A stretch of 64,000 nucleotides of DNA from Arsenophonus sp052171275. GTDB taxonomy: Bacteria; Pseudomonadota; Gammaproteobacteria; Enterobacterales; Enterobacteriaceae. This document shows positions 50,022 through 62,703 of the stretch, one piece after another. The first letter of the stretch is position 1. Every line of letters begins with the position of its first letter. The translations under genes and the position numbers were made by a program. The notes beneath the pieces were generated by a model. It had not been told where the DNA came from. It saw nothing but the letters and a program-made list of their open reading frames with translations, and ran no database searches. The DNA is taken from assembly GCA_052171275.1 (NCBI GenBank), contig CM125795.1, positions 930,001-994,000 of the forward strand. Reading direction: 5' to 3'.

Positions 50022-53000
50022 AATACAGAGTATACTTTTAATATTATAGTAATGACAAAATAAGATAGGTGCCTAAATATATAAATTATTTTAAATTTAT
50101 TTATTATTTCTATTAATAATATAAAATTGTTATTTAAATATTTATTTGAGGATTATTTAAGTTTTTATAATCTATATTTTATATAAATTAATATATATAG
50201 TAACTCATATCTATATAATATGAAATCATATATCGTATTATAAATATCTGAAGCATATAAATTTAATAATTTAAATAAAAACTTGTAAAAGAAGAGATAT
50301 ATTTAATCTAATATTTATAGTTAAAAAGTTTTTTTCTAATAGTTTATATTTTATTGCTAACATTTAATTAAGTTAAAAATGAAAATATTTAATATGTAAA
50401 CAATTAAATTTTCAAAGGAGTCCAATTATATCTATAGATAAATTGTTTTAATAATATGTATAATACTATTATATATTTCTTAACGTTATATTATTTAGAA
50501 ATACTTTAGTTTATGTATTTCTAAATACATGAAAATTATTAAATTATAATAATACTAAAAGTATTTTTCTATTCTGAAAAGATATTAATCTTAAATTGAG
50601 GCAGTATTCTAATCTGATTAATTATTTGTATTATCTTAAACTAACTTCTAGAATTAATAATAATAGTCCTTAGATGATATTATTAAAATCTGTAACTTAA
50701 TTTTATTTTAAAAGAATATATTAAAAATAAGTTCAATAAATATTAATAAATATATTATTAAAAAATTTTTAATTTAAAAAAATTAATCACATATATAAAT
50801 TTTAGTTAACTAATTAAAAGACTTATTAGTTAATTATTTATAAAAGATGGTTTTATAACTAAAACATATAAAATGTAGTGAAAAACTAACAAAACGATGA
50901 TATTTAAAAATGATTGAAAAACTATTATTAATTTAATTTCCGTTAAGAAATATAAGATAAACCACTATATGGATGTTACTTAAATAAATTTAATCTTTTA
51001 TTTTATTTTTTAATTTTTTTATAAATTTATTAAAATGATTTATAATCATATTAGATTATTTAATATTAATAAATTATTTATTTAATTTTATGATATGATA
51101 TATATAATAGAGAATTATAAGTGATTTAAAATTTATATTCATGATAAAATCAATTATATTTATTATTAAGATATATGAATGGATTAATATTTTAACAGAA
51201 CTATTTAATTATTAATAAATAGTTAAAATAATTAGATCTATTTTTAATTTAAAACTTAGATTTTTATCATAAAATAATATGATAACTTAGTATAATAATA
51301 CTTATAAAGATATTATTAATATTCTGTTTTGAAATAATGAAATAATATTCATCATTATAATTGCGTAGTATTATCCATTAATCTTTAATGAAAATAAAAT
51401 TTAAATATTAATAGCAGTATTTTCTTTATTTAGATTTTTTATGAAATTATTGTTTTAATTTGCTCGGCATATATTTAATATATAAAATCTAATCTTATTT
51501 TTTTAATTATATATTTATAAACATAATTAATTAATTAAATGATTTAATTTAATTATTTCTAGATTATTTTTTAAATTTTAGTATATTATTTTATTTAATT
51601 TTAATTAATTTTATATAAAAATTAAATTTTTTTGTTCATTAACATAATTACATTATAAAAAACTGGTACGTAATTATTATTCTTAAATTTATTATTATAG
51701 AACTTTATCATTTTAGTTTTCAATTTTTATTATATTTATCTATATTTTGTATAGTTTTTATAAAATATTCTTATAATAGATTAATTATAATAATTAAACA
51801 TATTATGTATATATTTACAAATAAGATTAATCTTTTAAAAAAATCTATTTAAATTTATTTTAGTAATTTAATAAATTAGAAATAATTAGTTATTGATAGT
51901 TATCTATATATTTATATTTGATATACTATTATTCTATAAAATAAAATAATATTTATTATTATCCTTTAACTATAAACAATAAGTTTTATTATAAATATTT
52001 ATATATAATTTTATTGCTTAAATAATATTTAAAATAAATGACGATAATTAAAAATAAGAGAAATAGAATTTTTAATTATCTTGATTAAAAGATAAGTCAT
52101 TTTTACTACTATTTATTGATAGATAAAAGTAATTTTAAGTAATTTAGCTAATTTATAATTTTTATATAATACATATTATGAAAATAATTCTTATTTACTA
52201 TAATAATAGTAAATAAATTCAGTATAGTATTTTGATTAAATAAACTTATTTTTGGCATTTTTAATCATAAATAAGTAAAATTTTTTTTTCATTCAGTTTT
52301 ATAATAGTAAAAAATAATTTAACTTATGTTTTTAAATTTAAGAAATTGTTTAATAATAAACGGAATAGTAAAATATTTATAAAGTTTATTTTATTTAAAA
52401 AACTTATATATTATATTAAATATCAACAATAATTTTATAGTTTTGATAATAAATATTGATATAAAAGATGATTTTTATACTTTTTAAATTAATTTTAAAT
52501 ATAAATTTTTATTTAATACTTTAAAATTAATAATTTATATATCGATCTTAGTATTAATATAAATTGGTTATTACTTAATATAGTTATTATATATTTTATG
52601 ATATCACTTTTATTTTAATTTAATATATTCATAATTTTTTTACTAAAAATTATGAATAGTGAATAGCAATTCACTGAATTAGAGGTTCTAGCTAAAAACA
52701 TATTAGAAATACTATAAGTTTTATATAGATTTATCTTAAGAAACATTAAAACAAAAAATAAAAATTTATATAGAATTTTTATTTAATTTATTAATTTATC
52801 ATCTTTAATTAAACTTAATATAAGTTAATAATTATAAATATAAATTTTATATTTTTAAATTATAATTAATTATTCAATTTTAATTATTTTTTAATTAAAG
52901 CTAAGATTATTATGATAAAAATATAATTTTAAATTAATTTACTTATATAAATTTTAAAAATATTTAATACTTATTATGATGATAATCCAATGATTTTTTA

Positions 53001-53797
53001 TAAAAACTATTTTATATCAAAAATACTTATAACAAATTTAAGTAACCATAAGTTATTTAATGATAATAATATATATGATTTATCAACAGTATTATTTGAT
53101 AATATTGATTTTTAATGTTGTTCTTATTGATTTCAATAAAGATGATTAATTGCTATGATCATATTTTTAATAGCTAATTTTTTAATTTATTTTATACTTA
53201 AAGATTTCAGAGAGTTAAACAATTTTATTATTATTTGGATAATTATTAATTTAATATTAAAACATATTAATAAGTTTTTATCTTATATAGTTTAAAGATA
53301 TTTATTATCGCAGTATTTAATTAATTCTCTATTTAATCTTTAGTAAGTATTTTAAAATTGAATATATTAAACGATTTGATTATTAAATTAATTTATATCT
53401 ATACATTAGATTAATTTAAATATAAAATTAATAAAAATAAATTTATAATTAAATTATCGTTAATAAATTATTATTTTATCTATATTTTATTTTTAAAAAA
53501 AAGTTTTTTAGATTTTAAGAAAATTTATTTTTAACTTAAACAATAATTATTTAAAATAATTATTTTATTTAAGCTAATTAAAATAAAATATATAAATATT
53601 TAAAACAAATAAAATCAATTTGATTTAAAAATAATTTATTAATTATATAAATATTAAATAAAATTATTTTTTAACCTTTTTTATTAAAAATTATTTTTGT
53701 TTAATGTTGTTTTAATAAACAATTAATTTTACTTATTTTTAATAAAAAACATACTAAATTATATTTTAAATTTATATTTAATTTTTTAAAATACTTT

Positions 53798-55198
53798 TTA
53801 TAAAAGATGAAGTAAATAATAAAGCGCAGGGATAGAAGAGATAATAATAATTATTATTAAGCATTTTTCCAATAAGTTAAGTGATTTTTTATTATTATTT
53901 TGTTTTTGATCATATAGAAATATAAATATACCAGGTACATAAAGAATAATAGATAAAAGTAAATTAATTGTTCCTGAAGCATAAAGTAACCATAAACAAT
54001 ATAAATTAGTTATTATACTAACAATAAATATTTTTTTGCTATTTACTTCAAAAGAAATTTTAGTTAAAAATAAACCAACTAAAAAATAAGGAACTAAAAT
54101 CATTTCTGAAGCTATTATTAATAATATATTATAGTTACTACGACTTAACCAGATTAATATTAAAGATATCTGTATAGCGCCGTTTGTAAGCCAAAGAGAT
54201 AAATAAGGAAGATTATTTTTGTTTTGATATTTAAATATTTTAGAAAATGAATTATATAATGAAGATAGATAAGCAATTTCTGTCGCTATAATTGTCCAGC
54301 TTAAATAAGCACTAGAAACAGAAAGAATTAAACTAGCTGCAATGATAATTTCGCCATAATCCCCAATCATATTTATCATAAGTGATGCCATTGATGGATT
54401 TCTCATATTAGCAAGTTCAGCTCTATGAACAATACCAAATGAAAGTACAGTAATGAATATATAAATACTTAAAGCTAAAATTACAGCAAGTAACGTTGAT
54501 AAACCAACATCTTTACGCCTTTGAGCGCGTGATGAAACAATTATAGCTCCTTCAATACCAATAAATACCCATAAAGTAATTAGCATAGTATTTTTAACTT
54601 GTTCTAAAATTGGCATCCCTGTTTCAATGCCCATAAAATCAAATTGAAAAATATCTATCCTGAATGAAAAAATAGCTAGGATGATAAAGAGGCTGATTGG
54701 AATCAACTTAGCTAAAGTTGCTAATTTATTAATTCCGATAGCAGTTTTTGTTCCTTTTAATACTAAACAATGAATGATCCACAATAAAATAGACTCACTA
54801 ATCAATGATTGCCAAGTATTTCCATCACCAAAAATAATATTATCTGAGTTATCACTAAAAAAACTAATAGCAGCGAAAATGATAACTAAATAAGAAGCAT
54901 TAGCTATAACAGCAGATAACCAATAACCCCATGCTGAACAAAAACCAATTAGTTCTCCGAAACCTTCTTTGGCATAAGTATAAATACCTCCATCTAGATC
55001 AGGTTTAATACGCGAAAGTAATACTAAAGATGTCGTGAGAAATAAAATACCAATAGACGTGATACTCCAACCTATGATTATTGCTAATGAACCAGCGACT
55101 TTAGCTATATTTTGTGGTAAACTAAAAATACCAGCTCCAACCATTGAGCTTAATACTAATGTAGTTAAAGTAGTTAGATTTAATTTTTTATTGTTCAA
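53798..55198 (-). CDS. ydgI: YdgI-type amino-acid antiporter (APC superfamily)
   Basis: This is an inner-membrane basic amino-acid/polyamine antiporter-family carrier. E. coli YdgI is annotated as a putative arginine:ornithine exchanger. The 466-residue product aligns from end to end with YdgI (460). About twelve hydrophobic segments are evident. The TM1 substrate motif SSMVGAGIFSLP is at 17-28, PDLDGGIYTYAKEGFGE at 67-82, FCSAWGYWL at 86-94, the TM6 motif WVFIGIEGA at 210-218, and ASEMILVPYFLVG near 363-375. The start codon is TTG, supported by AGGA eight bases upstream and by alignment of NNKKLNL with the E. coli start MEKKLGL. No ATG fits better. The gene stands alone; E. coli neighbours ydgH and folM are absent. 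Substrate is inferred from family only. Arginine or ornithine exchange with the host is a reasonable guess. Confidence 0.95.
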   Translation of the reverse strand: MNNKKLNLTTLTTLVLSSMVGAGIFSLPQNIAKVAGSLAIIIGWSITSIGILFLTTSLVLLSRIKPDLDGGIYTYAKEGFGELIGFCSAWGYWLSAVIANASYLVIIFAAISFFSDNSDNIIFGDGNTWQSLISESILLWIIHCLVLKGTKTAIGINKLATLAKLIPISLFIILAIFSFRIDIFQFDFMGIETGMPILEQVKNTMLITLWVFIGIEGAIIVSSRAQRRKDVGLSTLLAVILALSIYIFITVLSFGIVHRAELANMRNPSMASLMINMIGDYGEIIIAASLILSVSSAYLSWTIIATEIAYLSSLYNSFSKIFKYQNKNNLPYLSLWLTNGAIQISLILIWLSRSNYNILLIIASEMILVPYFLVGLFLTKISFEVNSKKIFIVSIITNLYCLWLLYASGTINLLLSIILYVPGIFIFLYDQKQNNNKKSLNLLEKCLIIIIIISSIPALYYLLHLL

Positions 55199-55210
55199 AG
55201 AAAATATCCT
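55199..55210 (-). promoter_or_regulatory. ribosome binding site deciding the TTG start of ydgI
   Basis: AGGA (complement of 55207-55210) lies eight bases before the TTG at 55196-55198. This spacing supports TTG as the real start. Confidence 0.8.
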
Positions 55211-58200
55211 AAATATAATTTGATAAAATTTAGTTTATAGTATTAATAATATTTTTAGATGATAGTAATAAAATTATTTTAAATTTATTAAAAAATATAA
55301 AATTTATTAGAATTTTACTATTGCAGAACATGATATTTAATGATTAGTACGTATAATAAGAAAATTTAATTTTTTTAAAAATAATTATTTATTTTATTTT
55401 ACTCATTTTTTAAAGAAAAAAGGAGATTTAATTTATTTAAAAGGTTATTTTATTTAATTTTTATATAGATATTTATCTATCATTATTATAGATATTTTTC
55501 TTAATTATAATTCGCAGAGATATTAGATTAGTATTAATTTTTAATATATAAATATTTTAGTTTTTTTATATGTTTGATAATTTATCATTTTTATTTAAGC
55601 TGACTTTTATCTCAATTTATAAAAATATAATAGTGATAATTGAATTAAAATAAACTATTTTATAATTATTATTTATTTACTTATTATATTTTATATACAT
55701 AATATAATCAAATTTTAAGTTAATTTTATCTTAACGTAAATATTAGAATTTTAAAAAAAATATACTAATATTAATTTAAAGGAAACTAAAATAAAACAGA
55801 TATTTTAACATCTCTCTTTTTATATATTTAAGCTAAGTAATTATTTTGATTTATTTTTTATATTAAGGAATATTCATAGTTATGATTTTATCATATATAT
55901 TATCATGTATTTATATAATAATATAAAAGTATAATCAATAAAATGAATAAAAATATTATTTAAAGTAATATTATAGACAATTTAAAATAAATACTATTTA
56001 GTAGTATTTTACTTAAAATATTTATTTGAATAATGTTTTTATTTTACATAAACTACTAAATTTATAATAATATTATTAAATTATAATAATAATTATTTAT
56101 TAATAATAATTTAATATCACAAGAGTTATTATATAGTAACTATTTTTAATTAATAAAATTATGGAATGAATATTTTTAGTAAAATCGACTCCATTTTAAC
56201 AGTTTACTAAATTTCAAAATTAAGAATAATTAATAGGTTTTATATATTGGAAATATATAACTATATTTTTTCAAAATATACAGAATAGAGTATGTTTCTA
56301 TAAAATATTTAATTATTTGATTATAAAATGTATTACTATAAACATTCGGAATCTCCAAATATGAAAAAATTTTATGGTATATCTCTAGTTTTTTTAACTG
56401 TATTAATTATATAAAAATTAACATTGATTTATTCTATTAATAGAAATTATACTAATTAATAAATTGATTTATCCATATCCTATGTATGTGTATTTATTAA
56501 TCTTTGATATTTTTTAATATATCAATATATAAAATAATTATATATTGATATTTTTGTATAATAAAATTATTTTGATAATCTCTTTAAAATTATTTCTTAT
56601 TATTATATTTTAATATGTATTAACAATAAATTTAATTTTATTTTCAATATATTTATAATAAGATAAATATCTTTCTCTTATTTTTAGTGTTAAATTAATA
56701 GAAATTAATTTTGTTAAACTATAAATATCATAATAAATTGATATCTGTTCAATATTATAGCAGAAAATTTTTTATTCTCTATACATATAGAAATAGTCTA
56801 TATAAGTTATAGATATTTTTATTTAAGTTAATTAATAATATTTTATCTTAATTAAAACTATAAATAATATTTATTATTTTAATTTTTACTAAACACTATA
56901 AATAAGTTGAAGAAAGTTTCTTCTTAACTCAAATTAATAATGATAACATTAAATTCTTTATACTAAAAATAAAGAAGTAATTATTTCTAATATAGAGATA
57001 AGATTAGTAACAGTTTCTATAATAAAAGATATAATATTTATATTAATTTTAAATAATATAAAATTATAAAATAAATATAACTTATCGTTTAAACTATCGA
57101 ATATTTATTAGTTTTATAAACATTTAATAAAGTTTTCTGAACTTTAATACTAATTAAAAAATAATTTTATTTACTTATACATAATATCAATAGGTATGTA
57201 TCCAGAAATATATTATAAATCAAGAAAAACAATTAAAGTTTAAAATAAATGATTAAATATATGTATTATTAGTTATTTAAAACATATACATCTTATGAAT
57301 GTAATAAAATAATAAGTTTATTAAATTTATAAAATTTAATCACTATTAATTTAAATAAACGGTTAATATATTAAATTGATGTATTTTAGTAATTTTTACA
57401 ACACTTGTTATAATAGAAAATAAATAATTATTATAAATTATCAACTATCATCTCTATAAATTATTTAATAAATATCAATATATCAAAATAGGCGTTTATC
57501 TTCTTTGTATAAATTATATTATAGATTTAATACAATTTATTAAAATAATCTATAATAAAGAATTAATTTTTAAATAATTTAAAAGTTTTTTTGTTTATTA
57601 AAATGTTAATTTATAGATAATCTTTAAAAAGTTATTATGTTATTAAGAAATAAAAATAATATAATTACGATAGTTGTTATTATATATAACAATGGCAAAT
57701 TATAAGCTCATATATAACTAATATCATTTTTTTTAAAAAAATCGATTTCCATAAAATGAGATAAACTATAGTATAATTATTTTTATAATTTTATAATATT
57801 TTATGTTTAATGTAATTTATATAAAATAAAATTTAATTACTTTAATAGTAAATAATATATTTAGTTCTTTATTTTAGAATAAATTATTTTATATATATCA
57901 AGATAGAATAAATTAGTAATTAAATAAATATAAAAAACTAATATATTTTAATAATAAAATATTAAGAAATTATTTTTCTTATTTTGATAAGAAAGTGATT
58001 ATATATCTTTATTCAAACGATATAATTTTTTTAAATTTAATAATTATAAAATCTTCAATTATTAATATCAGTAAAATATAAATATTATTTTTGAACTTAA
58101 TTTGATATTATAATTTAATATTATACTTAATTAAGTAACATAATATTAATTAATTTTTACTTTAGTTTAATATAAATAGATAAACTAATATAAAATTATT

Positions 58201-61200
58201 AGTTAATAAAATTACAATATCAAAGATAGATTTATTAGTATATATTTTAAGATTGGATTAATATATAATATTAAGTGTATTTATAATTAATGTTATTTTA
58301 TAGTTATAATAGAAAGAAGTGATATTTATAAATTAAATATTTTTTTAGTAGGATATAGAAAAATGCAATTTGGTAATAGTTATTAAAATAATAATTATCA
58401 CTATACTTCTCATTTAGTTATTCAAAAATAAAAATATGAGAAAATTAATAGTATCGTAATTATTGTGTATAATAACCAAATTTGATTAAATATCAAACTA
58501 TAAAATAATTAAAAAATATAGTTGTTTAGATATATTAAGTTAAATTTAAAACAAAATTAAGATATTATATTTTAGTTATAATTATGATAAAAATCTATAA
58601 AATGTTTTTGTTAAAATTAAAAACAATTTTATTTTATAAGATATTAAAAAATATAAAAATCATATTATTATAATAGAGCATTAATAAAATAATAAATTTA
58701 CATTAAAATTAATTACAATATATATAGATAGTTAACTAAATGGAATTTGTTAAGCTAATTGTTAATTTCTAGCGAATAAACAAGAGTTAACGATAATTAT
58801 AAATTAACTAAAGTAGTTAAATTAACTTATTTTTATTGATTAATAATAATAAAATTATAGACCAAAAAAATTGTCGAATTACTTTTTAACAAAATTCTTA
58901 TAACTTTATATAACTAAATATTATTAACATAATAAAACAGAACAATGTTTTATAAAAAAAAATAAAGATCAAATATTCATTAATTTTTTAATTATTTTAT
59001 ATAGTTCAGTTACTATTATTGAAGTATGATAGATTAGTTTAAACTATATGTAATTAATTTAATTAAGTAAATTAATAATCTAATAATAAAAATTATTAAT
59101 AAAGTATGTATGAAATAGATAAAAATATATTTTATGGAAAATGTCAATTTAATAAAATGTTTTTATTTGCATTTTGTTTCGATATAGGTATTGACATACG
59201 TATCTATATTTACATCATATACACATATACTACATTAATTTTCGATTATGATAAATAATAGATAAAATATCATTTTAATTTTCAATTTTATTACTAATTA
59301 GTATTAATTTAATTTGACTAATATTATTAATTTTAATTATTTTATTAATTTTTTTAAAATCTATAGTTATTAGCTTATAGATATTTATTAATTATTAATT
59401 AAGACTACTACTATTTTAGTATTGATATAAACTTAATTTCATAATTTAATAATGAATGTATATATATTTAAGTATTAATATATAATTTTATTTTGAATAA
59501 TATTCTTTATATTAAGTAATCAATTAATAGTTTTTATTTAATTAAATATAAGATATTAGGTTATTTATATGAAATTTATTTTATATAATATATAAAAGTT
59601 TAAATTGTTTATTTATTTTTGTGTTATTTTTATATAATTTATTTTATAATTTCCATAATGATATTATTGAATAATTAAAGATAAGTTTTATAAATTATTA
59701 TTAGAATATTTAATAAATAAAATCGTTAAATTATTAAATTTTTATCTATTTTAGTGATTATTTGATTTTCATGTTAGTTTATGATATTATTGTAATTAAA
59801 AAAAATTAATATTATCATCTATTTCATGATATTATAATAGAATAAAGTAACTAAAAGATTATTATTTATTTTATGATCTATTTTATTTATAAATATTAGT
59901 TTTAATATATAAATTATTTTTATTTAAAATTAGATACATCAATAATATTATTTTATAACTTAATGAAAACTTTTATATATTAATTAAGAATTTATTTTAT
60001 AAGAAAATAAAATAAATCTTATTAGTTAATATATATAAAATATATAAGCTATTTTATTATTATTTTATAAATCTTGTTTGTTTTAATAAACAACTAAATT
60101 AATTTTTCATTATTCATTTTATTTATTTAATAAATAAACTAATTATATTTAATTATTAATAAATTATACTTTAATTTATTAATAATTTTTTTATTTAGAA
60201 TTATTAAAACATAATTATAAATTCTTGTTCATTTCAAAAATTTAATATTATAAAATACATATGTAATTAATTATCAATTTTATTGATTATTTTATCAAAA
60301 ATAATTTCTGATCTTAATAATATAAGTTTTATGAAAAGTAATTTTTTATTTTTAAATAAAAATATTTATTTTAATAATTTTATTAGTGATATTTTATTTT
60401 AAATAAATTAACTTTAATAAAAATTAATACTATATTATATATTATAAAATAACTTTTTAAAATAAATTTTTATAAGATCATTCTATATAATAGAATAGTA
60501 TTAAAATATATGTATAAATATTATCATGAAATAATTATTTTCTAAATATTTTTCTCTAAAATGATATTCTATATTATAGAAGAAATTTCATTATAAATAG
60601 AAAAGTACTAATACCTCTCTTCAATTTATATTTTGTTTTCGTTATATATAGTGTATTAAAATGTATAATCTTCTTAATCCTAATTCAGTTAATAAAATAG
60701 TTAAATAAAATTGATACTTTACTAAATAATAAAATATAGACTTATAGTCGTAATGTAATAAAATTATAAAAGATAATATGTTGATATTATATACTTTAAA
60801 TTTTAAATATTATTAAAGCTTAAATTTATTTTTTAATTTTATTTAACTTATATATATTATTTTAATTATAATATATTTATAAATAATATTGAAAATATTA
60901 TTCATTAAAAAATTATTTAATAGTAAATAGCTAATTATTTTAATATTTTAAATAAAAGAAATTATCAATATTATCAATTAGTCATTATTAAGTTTTTTAA
61001 TTTAAAAGTTAAACTAAACAAAACAGAGTGATATAAATATTAAATAAAAATTATTAATTTTTATTTAATATTTTTAAAAAAAATACTAAATCAATCATTA
61101 ATTCATTTAATATTTAAAGATTATTAATTTTATTATTTATTATTATAAATAATATATTAGTAGAAATGTTATCTATTATTTTAAAAATAATTTTATTATA

Positions 61201-61266
61201 AACAATTAAAGTTTAAAAAACAATAAAGTTTTATTACTAACTAATAATATGAAAGTAAATAAAATT

Positions 61267-61305
61267 AGCTTATAAATATAAATTAGTAATTTGTATTTAT
61301 AAGCT
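61267..61305 (+). terminator. orphan terminator-like hairpin
   Basis: AGCTTATAAATA pairs with TATTTATAAGCT (12 bp), and a further six pairs follow inside after one mismatch. On the plus strand a run of five T follows. No plus-strand gene is recognisable upstream, so it is probably the relic terminator of a dead gene. Confidence 0.5.
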
Positions 61306-61754
61306 TTTTCATTAATAATGCTAATTTATATAAATTAAGATTAAATATATCATTAATAATTCTAATTACTATTTTATTTTAAAATAAACTATTTTATAGT
61401 TTTTATATTAAAAAATATTATATATAAATTTAGTTTACTTTAAATTTATATATTTAAAATAAACTATTTATAATAAAATACAATAAAGCAAAAAAATCAT
61501 AAAAATTAATTAATAATATATTATTTTAAATATATTCATATAAATATATTATATATATTAAATATCTCTAATCAATATAGATAATTCTATACTAATCAAA
61601 ATATTTATTAATAATCTAATTAAAATTAAAATTAAAATATTTTTAAAAGTAATCAGTATGCGTAATATAAGTAATAATATTTTTATTAAAACTTTTTGAA
61701 ATAAAAAATAATATGATTTATATATAATATAATTTTTTATAAATAAAAGCATAA

Positions 61755-61793
61755 AATTTTTATCAAAAACTAAGTTAGTTTTTGATAAAAATT
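61755..61793. repeat. perfect 18-bp inverted repeat, 3-base loop
   Basis: The arms 61755-61772 and 61776-61793 pair exactly around AGT. It lies 70 bp from another long hairpin. Confidence 0.88.
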
Positions 61794-61863
61794 AATTAAA
61801 GTAAATAGTATTTTATATTTTAAATTAAATTCAAAATATATGATATATATAATATATGTTTTT

Positions 61864-61905
61864 ATTTTTATAAAATTTATTATTAAAAATAAATTTTATA
61901 AAAAT
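61864..61905. repeat. perfect 17-bp inverted repeat, 8-base loop
   Basis: The arms 61864-61880 and 61889-61905 pair exactly. All A/T. It is next to a G+C-richer patch that may be a coding remnant. Confidence 0.85.
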
Positions 61906-61911
61906 AATGCA

Positions 61912-61975
61912 ATTTTATCCATTAGTCTGGAAAAGCTTGCTTACTAAGTTATCACTAATCAAACTACCTAAAATA
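61912..61975 (-). pseudogene. unassigned coding fossil
   Basis: The minus strand reads NVILGSLISDNLVSKLFQTN, then G and a stop. The residue mix and the higher G+C suggest the end of a former gene, but a stop lies a few codons upstream. I do not recognise the family. Confidence 0.25.
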
Positions 61976-62653
61976 ACATTTACTAATTAAGGTTATTATT
62001 AAAACTAACAATATCTTGAGTTTTTTTATAAAAAAAGTTTCTTATTATTTATCATAATATATATTTAATATAACAATTATAAATTGTAGATTAGCTTTTT
62101 TTATATGTTTTTCTTTTTAAAAAATTTATTACTTTAATAAAAGTAATAAAGATTTAATATTTAGTTATTTAAAAATATATTCTAAATATATATAAATAGT
62201 ATATAATCCTATTAATAAATTTCAGTTATATCTAAAGTATAAATTTTATTGATTTTTCATTATTTGAATTAATATTTTTTATGCATACTTAGAAAATAAG
62301 TTTTTTAGATTTGTATTTTTATTATTATGATATTAATAAAAATTTCTAATTAATAAAATATTTTATTATCGATGATTTAGTTAAAAAAATAAAAACTTAG
62401 TAATCTTTTATATTCTATAAAGAATTTATTAAGTGAATAATATATAATATTTATTTTAACTTGAAGTAATAATATTAATAATTTTAAAATATTTAACTTA
62501 TTAAATTTAATAAATAAACTAGATTGTTACAGTTTATCTATTGAGATATAAATAGACTTTTTTATATAGTTGAAACATTTAAATCATTAAACTATTATTA
62601 GTTAATGATTGTATTTTATATATTGTTATATAACTAAATATTAGTTACTTATC

Positions 62654-62703
62654 AAATATTAATTTCAAAAAATATGAATAAATATTTTTTGAAATTAATA
62701 TTT
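62654..62703. repeat. perfect 22-bp inverted repeat, 6-base loop
   Basis: The arms 62654-62675 and 62682-62703 pair exactly around GAATAA. No gene lies within 7 kb upstream or to the window end. It has the same architecture as the stems at 11377 and 30452. Confidence 0.9.

Larger units (their letters stand above)
41479..53797. other. 12.3-kb gene-free stretch
   Basis: This is the longest empty interval. No open frame resembling a protein and no RNA gene was found. Inverted repeats are at 41794-41832, 42149-42178, 44654-44679 (CAAGTAATT arms), 44807-44842, 46456-46485, 47970-47997 and 50494-50530. A three-copy 8-bp direct repeat (AAGTTTAT) lies at 49998-50021. An isolated Shine-Dalgarno-like AAAGGAG near 50415 has no start codon behind it. 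A mini-frame starting MNSRVFIINYF at 41851 is only about 16 codons long. Confidence 0.55.

Noticed and set aside
52660..52710. Patch with GGTTCTAGC that resembles a tRNA T-arm
   Set aside because: No matching acceptor, D or anticodon stems could be found around it.
59191..59220. Isolated TTGACA with A/T-rich downstream bases
   Set aside because: No good -10 at 16-18 bp and no downstream open frame.
61558..61752. 64-codon minus-strand frame rich in Leu and Ile
   Set aside because: It is almost entirely Ile, Leu, Lys and Asn, as expected from A+T-rich noise, with no ribosome binding site and no recognisable motif.
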